A stretch of DNA of 64,000 nt from Alphaproteobacteria bacterium (GTDB lineage Bacteria > Pseudomonadota > Alphaproteobacteria > Caulobacterales > Parvularculaceae): NCBI GenBank assembly GCA_016125425.1, contig WGLT01000009.1, positions 1 through 64,000 on the forward strand. Direction: 5' to 3'. Below the pieces are notes generated by a model. It was not told the DNA's origin. It saw only the letters and a program-made list of their open reading frames with translations, and ran no database searches. The position numbers and the translations under genes were made by a program. Shown here piece after piece: positions 42,411-50,776 of the stretch; within the stretch, counting starts at the first letter, position 1; each line of letters starts with the position of its first letter.

Positions 42411-42632
42411 ATGACGAAGGAACCCGACCGGATCACCATTCTTGCGCGTGAATTCACCGCTGCGGCGCTGGAGTTTCATCGCGGCCGGATGGCGGAGAAG
42501 GGCTATCGCCTTGAGGGGTCGATCACGCCGCGGGCGTTCAAAATGCTCGAAGGGACAAACCAGCCGGTCGATCTGTTCGACGGGGAGCCCTTGTTCGCCG
42601 TGACCTTCGTCAAACGCGATTCGGGCGATTAA
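42411..42632 (+). CDS. Small conserved hypothetical protein
   Basis: A 73-residue soluble protein: ITILAREFTAAALEFHRGRMAEKGYRLEGSITPRAFKMLEG, then VDLFDGEPLFAVTFVKR. A helix followed by two strands is likely. No family is recognised with confidence. It starts behind GGAAGG and ends with a four-base overlap with the convergent amidase gene. Codon pattern and ribosome-binding site argue for a real gene. Confidence 0.65.
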   Translation: MTKEPDRITILAREFTAAALEFHRGRMAEKGYRLEGSITPRAFKMLEGTNQPVDLFDGEPLFAVTFVKRDSGD

Positions 42633-43489
42633 CCTTCGCCGGCGTCGCCGGATAGGACGCCGTAAAGATCGGGCCGCCGGTCGCGGAAAAAGCCCCAGCC
42701 GGCGCGCAGCTCCGCGATGCGGCCGAGATCGACGGTCGCGGCCGCGAAGCCTTGTTCGTGTCTGCCGAGTTCGGCCAGGAAATCGCCGCCTTCGTCCGAG
42801 ATGAAAGACGAGCCGTAGAATATCTGTCCTTCTTCGTCGCCAATTCGGTTGGCGGCGGCGATCGGAACGACATTCGACACGGCGTGGCCGATCATGGCGC
42901 GCCGCCAGCGCGGACACGTATCGAGCGACGGATTTTCCGGTTCTGATCCGATCGCGGTCGGATAGAGGAGAATTTCCGCGCCCTGGAGCATCATCGCGCG
43001 CGCGGCTTCCGGGAACCATTGGTCCCAGCAAACGCCGACGCCGATCGCGCCGAACCGGGTGCGCCATGTCTTGAAACCGGTGTCTCCCGGCTTGAAATAG
43101 AATTTCTCTTCATAACCCGGACCGTCGGGAATGTGGCTCTTGCGATAGACGCCGAGCAGCGAGCCGTCGGCGTCCGCCATGACGAGGCTGTTGAAGTATT
43201 CGGGCCCCGCCTTTTCGAAGATCGAAATCGGCAGAACGACGCCGAGCTCGCCCGCGAGAGGGGCCAGTTCCCGAACCGCCGGGTGCTCCTTGTACGGATA
43301 AGCTTGCGCGAACCAGCGCGTCTCCTCCCGCTTGCAGAAATAAGGCCCTTGAAAAAGCTCCGGAGGGAGAATGACGTTCGCGCCGTCCTTCGCCGCATCG
43401 CGCGCCAGACGCGCGACCGTTTTCAGATTGGCGTCCATGTCTTCGCCGAAAGCGGCTTGCAGGACGGCGATGCGCAAGGGGCTTGCCAT
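42629..43489 (-). CDS. aguB: N-carbamoylputrescine amidase-like carbon-nitrogen hydrolase
   Basis: A 286-residue nitrilase-superfamily enzyme. The catalytic triad is E44 (PPELFQG), K117 (YRKSHIPDGPGY) and C154 (GVCWDQWFPE). The blocks FKTWRTRFGAIGVGVCWDQW and GSEPENPSLDTCPRWRRAM are very typical of AguB, which hydrolyses N-carbamoylputrescine to putrescine, CO2 and ammonia. No agmatine deiminase gene is adjacent, so a related amide cannot be excluded. Start at ATG 43489 by family length; the frame to 43561 is shadow. Divergent from the isomerase-like gene at 43578. Confidence 0.9.
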   Translation of the reverse strand: MASPLRIAVLQAAFGEDMDANLKTVARLARDAAKDGANVILPPELFQGPYFCKREETRWFAQAYPYKEHPAVRELAPLAGELGVVLPISIFEKAGPEYFNSLVMADADGSLLGVYRKSHIPDGPGYEEKFYFKPGDTGFKTWRTRFGAIGVGVCWDQWFPEAARAMMLQGAEILLYPTAIGSEPENPSLDTCPRWRRAMIGHAVSNVVPIAAANRIGDEEGQIFYGSSFISDEGGDFLAELGRHEQGFAAATVDLGRIAELRAGWGFFRDRRPDLYGVLSGDAGEG

Positions 43490-43577
43490 GGGGCGGGCTC
43501 TTTGTTTGTGCGTTCGGCGCTTGACGAGATAGCGACCAGACCCGGAACATTCAATGCGCAATCACCGGAGGGGCCTA

Positions 43578-44216
43578 ATGGCGACGCTCGATATCTACTG
43601 GTCTTTTCGCAGCCCCTATTCGCATCTGGCGATCGACCGGCTGGCCTCGATCGCCGAGAGCCATGATCTCAAGACCAATTTCCGCCCCGTGCGCCCGCTC
43701 GCCATGCGCGAGCCCGACTTTTTCGAGAAGAATCGGCCGCAATTCCTGCCTTACCTTCTCGTGGACGCGTTCCGCGAAGGCGAGCGGCTCGGGGTGACGA
43801 TAAAGCCGCCGCGCCCCGACCCGATCAGCATGAATATGGCGACAGGCAAGGTCGACCCGGCCCAGCCTCTGATGGAGCGGGTGATGGCCCTGGCGATTGC
43901 GGCCGGGCAGGCGGGGCGCGGGCTCGAATTCGCGCGCGCCCTGTCGCACCGGATCTGGGGCGGGGTGGAAAACTGGGACAAGGGCGGCGCCGTCGCCGAG
44001 GCCGCGCGCGAGGCCGGACTTGAATTGCCGGCGCTCGAAGACTGGGCGCGCGCGAACGCCTCGAAAGTCGCGGAGACGATCGCGGCCAATGAGGCCGAAC
44101 AGCTCAAACATCATTGGGGCGTGCCGCTGATGGTGCTCGACGGCGAGCCCTTTTTCGGACAGGACCGCGTCGACGCGCTCGTCTGGCGGCTTCGACAACG
44201 CGGCCTGCAGCGTTGA
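43578..44216 (+). CDS. DsbA-like thioredoxin-fold protein (2-hydroxychromene-2-carboxylate isomerase type)
   Basis: A 212-residue cytoplasmic protein beginning ATLDIYWSFRSPYSHLAIDRL. The SPYS motif replaces the CxxC of DsbA, as in 2-hydroxychromene-2-carboxylate isomerase (NahD) and kappa-class glutathione transferases. The C-terminus has HHWGVPLMVLDGEPFFGQDRVD. The fold is thioredoxin with a helical insert. Without aromatic degradation genes nearby the true substrate is open; a glutathione-dependent isomerase or oxidoreductase is likely. GGAGG precedes the ATG at 43578. Confidence 0.85.
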   Translation: MATLDIYWSFRSPYSHLAIDRLASIAESHDLKTNFRPVRPLAMREPDFFEKNRPQFLPYLLVDAFREGERLGVTIKPPRPDPISMNMATGKVDPAQPLMERVMALAIAAGQAGRGLEFARALSHRIWGGVENWDKGGAVAEAAREAGLELPALEDWARANASKVAETIAANEAEQLKHHWGVPLMVLDGEPFFGQDRVDALVWRLRQRGLQR

Positions 44217-44237
44217 GCGCGCCGGCGCGCGCCAGAT

Positions 44238-44795
44238 TTATTTGCCGGGCGTGAAAAACGTTTCCGCTTCGGCGGCCGTGACTTTGCCGTCCTTATTGGC
44301 GTCGATAAGCTGGAAAATCCGTTTGTGTACGGCCTGCATTTCGCTCAGCGAGACGGCGCCGTCATTATTCGTGTCCATCGCCGCCATCATCATCATGGAT
44401 CCCATGCCCATTATGCCGTGCCCCATGGCGCCTGCGCCCATCATGCCGGATCCGCCCCCGCGCATCATGGCCTCCCGATCCATCATGCCGGCGCCGCCTT
44501 GTCCTTGCGGCGGCCCCATCTGACCCATCGGCATGGGCGGGCGCGCCTCGTCGGCTTCGAGCTTGCCGTCCTTGTTGGGGTCCATCCGATCGAACATGCG
44601 TTTCTGGACGGCTTCGAATTCGTCGAGCGAGACGGCGCCGTCGCCATTCGCATCGAGCACGGCGATCATCACTGGAATCATGTGGCCGCGCATCCCCATG
44701 CCACGGCCCATGCCCTGTCGCGGGCCGGCCGCCATTGCTGCGCCCGTAATCAAGAGAGCCGCTGACGCGACCCCGATCATTGTTGTGTAACGCAT
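44238..44795 (-). CDS. Exported EF-hand calcium-binding protein with Met/Gly-rich linker
   Basis: A 185-residue protein: signal peptide (residues 1-22, cleavage after AMA) and four EF-hand loops in two pairs. The loops are DANGDGAVSLDE, DPNKDGKLEADE, DTNNDGAVSLSE and DANKDGKVTAAE. Between the pairs lies a long Met- and Gly-rich linker (about residues 85-135) that could bind metal such as copper. AGGAGG precedes the ATG at 44795. It would bind calcium in the periplasm. It is divergent from the lipoprotein genes, and an FNR-like box lies 66 bases upstream. Confidence 0.87.
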   Translation of the reverse strand: MRYTTMIGVASAALLITGAAMAAGPRQGMGRGMGMRGHMIPVMIAVLDANGDGAVSLDEFEAVQKRMFDRMDPNKDGKLEADEARPPMPMGQMGPPQGQGGAGMMDREAMMRGGGSGMMGAGAMGHGIMGMGSMMMMAAMDTNNDGAVSLSEMQAVHKRIFQLIDANKDGKVTAAEAETFFTPGK

Positions 44796-44860
44796 GATAT
44801 CCTCCTTTTTTATGACTCCGCCGCAGCGCAGCACGGTATGAGGCGTCTGAGCGAACCGCG

Positions 44861-44874
44861 CTGATTCAAATCAG
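44861..44874. promoter_or_regulatory. FNR/FixK-like box
   Basis: CTGAT-TCAA-ATCAG is a perfect 5-4-5 palindrome and matches eight of ten defined positions of the FNR/FixK consensus TTGAT-N4-ATCAA. It lies between the divergent EF-hand (start 44795) and lipoprotein (start 44960) genes, so either could be under oxygen-responsive control. Confidence 0.4.
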
Positions 44875-44959
44875 ATGCGCGTCGCGCCGCTCATTTGCGG
44901 TGGACGCATGGTCGCGGCGCGCTCTAGCGTCGCCTTTTAACGCAGATAAGGAACGAGTG

Positions 44960-45274
44960 ATGGGCAAGATTCCGGCGCGGCTACTCGTCGCAATCCTTCT
45001 TGCGGGCGCGGCGGGCTGCGCGACGCTTTCGCCGAAATCGCGCGTCGAATCGGAGCTTGCCTCGCTTGGCATGAGCCAGGCGCGCGCCGGCTGCATCGCA
45101 AGCGAACTCGATCGCCGGCTCGACGGACAGGACATGCGGGCCGTAGCGGATTTTCTCGGCGGCCTTCGTCGTAATGACGATGACGACGTTCTCGGCTCTT
45201 TGTCGCAAATCCAAAATCCCCGCGCCGTCGCAGCGATCGCCAGCGCCGGCATTTCCTGTACGATCGGGCGTTAG
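44960..45274 (+). CDS. Small putative lipoprotein
   Basis: A 104-residue protein with a lipoprotein signal: PARLLVAILLAGAAGC, lipobox AAGC with Cys 20. The mature part is mainly helical: VESELASLGMSQARAGCIASELDRRLDGQDMRAVADFLGGL. It ends with a second Cys (GISCTIGR). AAGGAA precedes the ATG at 44960. The next gene encodes a related small lipoprotein-like protein with the same LGxxxxRxxCxA pattern, so the two are probably tandem paralogues. Function unknown. Confidence 0.75.
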   Translation: MGKIPARLLVAILLAGAAGCATLSPKSRVESELASLGMSQARAGCIASELDRRLDGQDMRAVADFLGGLRRNDDDDVLGSLSQIQNPRAVAAIASAGISCTIGR

Positions 45275-45596
45275 GGCGAGCGCCGCGATTTTCGTCGCGG
45301 CGGCCGCTTGTCTCGGCGCGTGCGCGAGCGGCGCGGGCCCGCGCGTGCGCGCCGGCGCCGACGACGCCTCGCGTATCGCGGCCGGCCTGCGCCGCCTCGG
45401 CGCAACCGAGACGCGCAGCGACTGTTACGCCGCGCGCATCGCGGATGATCTCGACTTCGCAGGGGAGGAAGAAGCCGCCAGGATCGTCGAGAATGCGCGC
45501 GACCGCGAGGACATGAAAAACGGCGTCTTGAGCGCCAGCGCGCCGGTCAGGCGCGCCTTCATCGCCGCCAATCTTCGCTGCAAGCACGGCCTGTAG
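45174..45596 (+). CDS. Second small putative lipoprotein, start uncertain
   Basis: The recognisable protein runs from about 45270: VRASAAIFVAAAACLGAC (lipobox LGAC) followed by a helical mature domain AAGLRRLGATETRSDCYAARIADDLDFAGEEEAARI. It has the LGxxxxRxxCxA pattern of its upstream neighbour. The only in-frame standard starts are ATGs at 45174 and 45180, inside the previous gene. They would put about 36 odd, basic residues before the signal sequence. A non-standard start near 45270, coupled to the upstream stop, is possible. The 3' part is well supported, the 5' end is not. Confidence 0.55.
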   Translation: MTMTTFSALCRKSKIPAPSQRSPAPAFPVRSGVRASAAIFVAAAACLGACASGAGPRVRAGADDASRIAAGLRRLGATETRSDCYAARIADDLDFAGEEEAARIVENARDREDMKNGVLSASAPVRRAFIAANLRCKHGL

Positions 45597-45637
45597 CAGG
45601 CGCTTTCTTTCGCGGCGGTCTCGTGTAGAAACGGCGC

Positions 45638-46756
45638 ATGAAAGAAGCTCCCGTTTCCGGACGCGCCGCGCCGCGCTTTTCGCGTGTCGAAGACGCGTTC
45701 CGCGCCAATTTCGCCGACGGTCTCGAACTCGGCGCGGGCTTTGCGGTTTTCGAAGACGGCGAATGCGTCGTCGATCTCATCGGCGGCTTCTCCGACAAGG
45801 AGGAAAAAACGCCGTGGTCGGATAATACGCTCGCCTGCGTCTATTCGAGCGGAAAGGCGGTGATGGCGCTGCTGATGGCGCGCGCCGTCTCTAGCGGACT
45901 TCTCGATTACGACGCCCCGATTGCGCGCTACTGGCCGGAATTCGCGGCGAACGGCAAGGCGCAGATCACGCTCGCCGACGCGCTGTCGCATCAGGCGGGG
46001 CTGGTCGGGATCGCCGAAGAGATGCCGCCGGACGAATGGCTCGACAGGGAGAAAATGGCGGCGCGGGTCGCCGCGATGGCGCCGCTTTTCCCGCCGCGAT
46101 CGGCTTCCGGCTATTCGCCGCAGCTTGTCGGATTCGTCGGAAATGAGCTGATGCGCCGCGTCGCCGGACGCTCAATCGGCGCGATACTCCGCGAAGATTT
46201 CGCCGGGCTCGATCTTCATTGCGGTCTTGCGCCCGATGAAATGGCGCGAGTCGCTTATATGCCGAAGCCGCCCAAGGCGCCCGATCTCGGGGAGATGACG
46301 GAGCTGAAACGCATCGCCTTCGCCAAGCCGTGGTCCGCGCCCGGCAAGGTCTCGCGCCAGGACTGGATGGCGGCCGAAATTCCTTCCTCCAACATGCATG
46401 TCACGGCGCGCGCGCTGGCGGAATTCGTCCATCCTTTTGCGAATGGCGGCCGGCGGGGCGGCGAAACCTTGCTGTCGGCGCGCGCGCTGGAAGGCGCGCT
46501 CGCCGAGCGCATACGCGGCGACGATCTCGTGCTGCCCTTTCATCTCGCCTGGTGCGCGGGGCTGATGAAGAACATCAACGGCCATTTCGGACCGAGCCAA
46601 ACCGCTTTCGGACATGCCGGTTTCGGCGGCTCGTCGGTGCTCGTCGATCCGGAGCGGAAAATCTCCGCCGCTTATGTCATGTCAAAAATGTCGCCCTATC
46701 TTGTCGGCGATCCGCGCGGGCTGCGACTCGTCAATGCGGTCTACGCCTCGCTTTGA
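45638..46756 (+). CDS. Serine beta-lactamase-like hydrolase (EstB-type esterase)
   Basis: A 372-residue protein of the beta-lactamase/class C fold. S70-x-x-K73 in VYSSGKAV is the nucleophile motif. ALSHQAGL, YSPQLVGFVGNELMRRV (YxN-like region) and the late FGHAGFGGSSVLVDPE block follow. This matches family VIII esterases, which cleave short acyl esters and rarely lactams. No signal peptide is seen, so it is cytoplasmic. It is not obviously linked in function with its neighbours. Confidence 0.88.
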   Translation: MKEAPVSGRAAPRFSRVEDAFRANFADGLELGAGFAVFEDGECVVDLIGGFSDKEEKTPWSDNTLACVYSSGKAVMALLMARAVSSGLLDYDAPIARYWPEFAANGKAQITLADALSHQAGLVGIAEEMPPDEWLDREKMAARVAAMAPLFPPRSASGYSPQLVGFVGNELMRRVAGRSIGAILREDFAGLDLHCGLAPDEMARVAYMPKPPKAPDLGEMTELKRIAFAKPWSAPGKVSRQDWMAAEIPSSNMHVTARALAEFVHPFANGGRRGGETLLSARALEGALAERIRGDDLVLPFHLAWCAGLMKNINGHFGPSQTAFGHAGFGGSSVLVDPERKISAAYVMSKMSPYLVGDPRGLRLVNAVYASL

Positions 46757-46759
46757 CAG

Positions 46760-47041
46760 CTAGAAGGAAAGGCTGACGTCGAAGGTCACATAGGCGGGCG
46801 GCTCGCCGCCGAAAGCCTTCGCCATTGCGGCTTCTTTTCTCATTTCCGCATAGCGGTCCGCCGTTACGGCGGCGGCTCGCCGTCCCTTCGCGGTGACGGC
46901 GAGATCGGCGCCGACAAGCGAAAAGCTGGCGAGCGTTTTCGCCCGCTTTTGCGGCGCGTCGCCGCGCGCGAACCCATCGCCGGCGAGCGCGGAGCCGGCC
47001 AAAAGCCAGACTGCGAGCGCAATCGTCACGAGTTTCAACAT
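46760..47041 (-). CDS. Small secreted hypothetical protein
   Basis: A 93-residue protein with a signal peptide (LKLVTIALAVWLLAGSALA, cleavage near residue 20). The basic, alanine-rich mature part ends YVTFDVSLSF. No family is recognised. A ribosome-binding site AGGACGGGG lies just upstream. It is convergent with the EstB-type gene, three bases apart. Confidence 0.6.
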   Translation of the reverse strand: MLKLVTIALAVWLLAGSALAGDGFARGDAPQKRAKTLASFSLVGADLAVTAKGRRAAAVTADRYAEMRKEAAMAKAFGGEPPAYVTFDVSLSF

Positions 47042-47161
47042 GCCCCGTCCTCCCTTTTTTCCGGGAATGATGATCGAGACGAAACTCTCTATGGACAGTT
47101 GGCGCGCGCGGTTGCGTTTGTTTCAAACCTGTCCGCTATGTCCTGATAAATCTTAGTCAAA

Positions 47162-48115
47162 TTAGCGGCGAATGCGCCGGTCGAGCCAGTCGAGCATGAT
47201 TGCGTTCAGCTCCGCAGGCTTCTCCCACGTCACCCAATGTCCGCATCCGGACAAAACGCGCTTCTCGAGATCGGGGACGAGCGCCTCCATGCCGTCTGCG
47301 GATTCAGGCGGCAGGAAGAGATCCAGTTCGGCGCCGATCCAGAGCGCGGGCGCGCGCACGGTTTCATCCCGGCCTTCCATCAATTCCCAATTGCGGTCGA
47401 TATTGCGGTAGAGATTGATCCCGCCGCGCAGCCCGGAGCGGCGATAGGCGTCGATATAAACGTTGAGGTCCGCCTGCGAGAGGACGAGCCTGTCGGCGTG
47501 CGGCGCAGCGCCTTCCTTGAAACGGCTCATCAGGTCGTAGACGCCCGGAATAAGATCGGGCCAGCGCTCGCGCGGCGCAGGTTTCGTGAAGACGAAACGG
47601 AAAAACCGTTCGAGATCGGCCTCGAACAGTTTCTCGGGCGCGCCTTCCTCCTGAAACCGGATGAAATAATGGTCCGTGGTCAGACGTTTGGCGATGATCG
47701 ACAAGGGCGGCGCGGGCGGACGCAGGCGCAGCGGCGTTGATACGCCGATGACGCCGGCCACGCGCTCAGGGCGCAGCTGGCCCATCGACCAGACAAGCGC
47801 GCCGCCCCAATCATGTCCGCAAAAAACCGCTCTTTCGATGTCGAGCGCGTCGAGAAGCGCCGCGAAGTCGGCGCTCATGTGATCGCAGTCGTAAAGCGTC
47901 CTGTCGGCGGGCGCCTCGGAGGCGCCGAAGCCTTTGACGTCGACAGCGATGGCGCGCCAGCCGGCCTCGGCGAGCGGTCCGAGCTGGTTTTTCCACGAAT
48001 AGGCGATCTCGGGCCAGCCATGGAGAAGAATGACAGGAAATCCGCGCCCGGCCTGATAGGTCGCTAGCCGGACGCCGCCGGCGTCGACAAATGTCGGTTC
48101 GGGAAAGGCGCTCAT
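47162..48115 (-). CDS. Alpha/beta hydrolase, epoxide-hydrolase-like
   Basis: A 317-residue alpha/beta hydrolase. HGWPE (32-36) is the oxyanion HGxP motif. GHDWGGALVW carries the nucleophilic Asp D102, typical of epoxide hydrolases and dehalogenases. The charge-relay His is in SGCGHWVTWEKP near 295. A cap domain with tyrosines (TTDHYFIRFQEEG, NLYRNIDRNWE) supports epoxide hydrolase over dehalogenase. Soluble enzyme. ATG 48115 fits the family; the frame extending to 48220 runs into the next gene's promoter. Confidence 0.88.
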   Translation of the reverse strand: MSAFPEPTFVDAGGVRLATYQAGRGFPVILLHGWPEIAYSWKNQLGPLAEAGWRAIAVDVKGFGASEAPADRTLYDCDHMSADFAALLDALDIERAVFCGHDWGGALVWSMGQLRPERVAGVIGVSTPLRLRPPAPPLSIIAKRLTTDHYFIRFQEEGAPEKLFEADLERFFRFVFTKPAPRERWPDLIPGVYDLMSRFKEGAAPHADRLVLSQADLNVYIDAYRRSGLRGGINLYRNIDRNWELMEGRDETVRAPALWIGAELDLFLPPESADGMEALVPDLEKRVLSGCGHWVTWEKPAELNAIMLDWLDRRIRR

Positions 48116-48218
48116 CGACGAAGGATGGGCGCGATAGCCGCCGCGCGCAAGCCGTCCTGGCGGCGCGCCTGCTTTCCGATATTTCCAAGGCCCGCCGGCT
48201 TCGTTAAGCGATGCTCCC

Positions 48219-48644
48219 ATGAGCGAGACAGAATCGAATGACGCCCGGCCGGCGCCGGAGGGCTGGGTGATCCAGCATCGCTTCGCGGGCTTCGCCTATG
48301 AAGCGGGGCCTTTCTATTTCCGCGAGGATGAGGCGACGCCCGGCGTCGGCTTCTACGCCGAGCCGCGACACGCCAATCTTGCGAATATCGTCCATGGCGG
48401 CGCCTTGCTGACGCTCGCCGACATGTCGCTCTTCGACATCGCTTTCCGCGCGGTCGGGCGGTTCAAGGCGCTCACCGTCACGCTCAATTCGGAATTTTTG
48501 GGGCCGGGACCGATCGGCGAGTTCATTGAAGCGACGGGCGAAGTCACTCGCGCAGGCAGGAAGCTCATCTTCTGCCGCGGCCTCGTGACGGCGCGCGGCG
48601 CGCCCATCATGAGCTTTTCGGGGACGGTGAAGCGGCTCGCATAG
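48219..48644 (+). CDS. PaaI-like hotdog thioesterase
   Basis: A 141-residue hotdog-fold thioesterase. NIVHGGALLTLADMSLFDIAF holds the HGG-x-x-x-x-x-AD motif of the PaaI/YiiD group. TVTLNSEFLGPGPIGEFIEATGEV and KLIFCRGLVTARG follow. It should cleave an acyl- or aryl-CoA. The 3' end overlaps convergent rarD by 38 bases. The substrate is not evident from neighbours. Confidence 0.9.
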   Translation: MSETESNDARPAPEGWVIQHRFAGFAYEAGPFYFREDEATPGVGFYAEPRHANLANIVHGGALLTLADMSLFDIAFRAVGRFKALTVTLNSEFLGPGPIGEFIEATGEVTRAGRKLIFCRGLVTARGAPIMSFSGTVKRLA

Positions 48645-49575
48645 CCGCCGAGGCCAGGCGCGCCTTGCGTTCGGCGCGGTTGGTCCGCGCCGCATCGACG
48701 GAAAAAATCGCGAGCGCCGTCCAGATCAGGCCGAAGCAGACCGCATGCGCGATCGTGAACCGCTCGCCGAAAACGAGGCCGAGCATGAGCTGTCCGGTCG
48801 GCGCGATATATTGCAGAAATCCGATAGTCGAAAGACGCAGCCGGCGCGCAGCGAGCGCGAAGCAGACAAGCGGCACGACGGTGGCGGGTCCTGCGAGCGC
48901 GAGCAGTACGGAAAGCTGCGCGCCGCCCGCGCCGAACGAGGCCGCGCCGGCGTGTTCGAGCCGCAGCAAATAGAATAGCGCGACCGGCGACAAGATCGCC
49001 GTCTCGATGAAAAGCCCCGGCATGGCCCCGACGGGCGTCGTTTTTCGGATATAGCCGTAGATCGTGAAGAGAAGCGCGAGCGTGATCGCCGCCCATGGAA
49101 AACGTCCGGCGCCGAAAGTGAGAACGAGAACGCCCGCCGTCGCCAGCGCCACCGCCGTCATCTGCGCCGGCCGCAGGCGCTCTTTGAGGACGAAGACGCC
49201 GATCGCCACATACATCAAAGGATTGATGTAATAGCCAAGGCTCGCCTCAAGAACGCGGTCGTGGCTGACCGTCCAGATATAGACGCCCCAATTGCCGGCG
49301 ATCGCGATCGCCGAGAGGGCGAGCCAAAGCGTGACGCGTCCCGAACGGAAAGCGGCGGCGACTTCCGGCCATTGTTTGCGCAAAGCGATGATGACGGCGC
49401 CGAAGGGAACCGACCAGACGATCCGGTGGCTGAGAATTTCGAGCGCCGACGCGGTGTCGATCGCCTTGAGATAGACCGGAAACAGTCCCCACCAGACGAA
49501 GGCGGCGATTCCGCAGAAAAGCCCGAGACCGATTTCGGCCTCGTTCGATCCGCGCGAAGGCGGCGGTTCGTTCAT
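48607..49575 (-). CDS. rarD: RarD protein, EamA/DMT superfamily transporter
   Basis: A 322-residue protein with ten predicted helices in two EamA repeats. RarD hallmarks are GLFCGIAAFVWWGLFPVYLKAI, LSHRIVWSVPF, NWGVYIWTVSHDRVLEASLGYYINPLMYVAIG and LQYIAPTGQLMLGLVFGE. RarD proteins are linked with chloramphenicol sensitivity and metabolite export, but a firm substrate is lacking. It lies one base downstream of asd on the same strand, so it is likely co-transcribed with asd. Confidence 0.93.
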   Translation of the reverse strand: MNEPPPSRGSNEAEIGLGLFCGIAAFVWWGLFPVYLKAIDTASALEILSHRIVWSVPFGAVIIALRKQWPEVAAAFRSGRVTLWLALSAIAIAGNWGVYIWTVSHDRVLEASLGYYINPLMYVAIGVFVLKERLRPAQMTAVALATAGVLVLTFGAGRFPWAAITLALLFTIYGYIRKTTPVGAMPGLFIETAILSPVALFYLLRLEHAGAASFGAGGAQLSVLLALAGPATVVPLVCFALAARRLRLSTIGFLQYIAPTGQLMLGLVFGERFTIAHAVCFGLIWTALAIFSVDAARTNRAERKARLASAAMRAASPSPKSS

Positions 49576-49576
49576 G

Positions 49577-50605
49577 TCACGCCGCGCGTTTCAGAAGACC
49601 GCGATTATTGAGAAGCTCGGCGATCTGGACGGCGTTGAGGGCTGCGCCTTTTCTCAGATTGTCCGAGACCACCCAGAGCGCGAGGCCGTTCTCGACGGTC
49701 GGGTCAATCCGGATCCGGCTGACAAAGGTCGCAAAGTCGCCGACGCATTCGACAGGCGTCACATAGCCGCCGTCCTCGCGCTTATCGACCACGAGCAGGC
49801 CCGGCGCCTCGCGAAGGATCTCGCGCGCTTCATCGTCGGATAGCGGCTTTTCGAATTCGATGTTCACCGCTTCGGCGTGGCCGACGAAAACCGGCACGCG
49901 CACGCAGGTGGCGGTGAGCTTGATCTTCGGATCGAGGATTTTCTTCGTCTCCGCCGTCATCTTCCATTCTTCCTTGGTGAAGCCGTCTTCCATGAAGACG
50001 TCGATATGGGGGATGACGTTGAAGGCGATCTGCTTTGTGAATTTTTCCGGCGTCGGGGAGTCGTTGACGTAAATGCCCTTCGTTTGATTGAAGAGTTCGT
50101 CCATCGCCTCCTTGCCGGCGCCGGAGGTGGATTGATAGGTCGAGACGACGACTCGCTTGATGGTCGCGGCGTCATGCAGCGGCTTCAGCGCGACGACGAG
50201 CTGCGCGGTCGAACAGTTCGGATTGGCGATGATGTTCTTTTTCGAAAATCCGCGCACCGCGTCGGCGTTCGCTTCCGGGACAATCAGCGGCACGTCCGGA
50301 TCCATCCGCCAGTAGGAGGAGTTGTCGATGACGACGGCGCCCGCCGCCGCCGCCTTCGGCGCCCATTCCTTGGCGACGGCGCCGCCGGCTGAAAAGAGCG
50401 CGATGTCGACATTGGAGAAGTCGAAGGTTTCAAGGTCGCGGCATTTGAGCGTTCTGTCGCCGAAGGAGAGTTCGCGGCCGATCGACTGGCGCGAGGCGAG
50501 CGCATAGACTTCTTTCGTCGGGAACAGCCGCTCCGCCAGAATGGCGAGCATTTCCTGACCGACATTGCCGGTCGCCCCGACGACGGCGACGTTGAAACCT
50601 GACAT
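49577..50605 (-). CDS. asd: Aspartate-semialdehyde dehydrogenase
   Basis: A 342-residue enzyme that reduces aspartyl phosphate to aspartate semialdehyde with NADPH, the branch to lysine, diaminopimelate, threonine and methionine. VVGATGNVGQEML (8-20) is the NADP site, the nucleophile is C131 in NPNCSTAQLV, and the catalytic His lies in VPVFVGHAEAVN. Full length. The dapF gene for the same pathway is also in the window, about 11 kb to the left. Confidence 0.97.
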   Translation of the reverse strand: MSGFNVAVVGATGNVGQEMLAILAERLFPTKEVYALASRQSIGRELSFGDRTLKCRDLETFDFSNVDIALFSAGGAVAKEWAPKAAAAGAVVIDNSSYWRMDPDVPLIVPEANADAVRGFSKKNIIANPNCSTAQLVVALKPLHDAATIKRVVVSTYQSTSGAGKEAMDELFNQTKGIYVNDSPTPEKFTKQIAFNVIPHIDVFMEDGFTKEEWKMTAETKKILDPKIKLTATCVRVPVFVGHAEAVNIEFEKPLSDDEAREILREAPGLLVVDKREDGGYVTPVECVGDFATFVSRIRIDPTVENGLALWVVSDNLRKGAALNAVQIAELLNNRGLLKRAA

Positions 50606-50776
50606 AGCGTATTCCTTATTGCAGGCGCGAAAAGTGGCGAATGAGAGCCCGCTGTCAAGGCGCCATTTCTAAGGCGGGCGATAGAGAAATTTCGCCGCGG
50701 CGCCCGACGCGCCTATAAGGCGGGCCTTACCGATGCAGCGGCCGCGCAAAAACAAGAATAATAGAGAAAAACAGAT

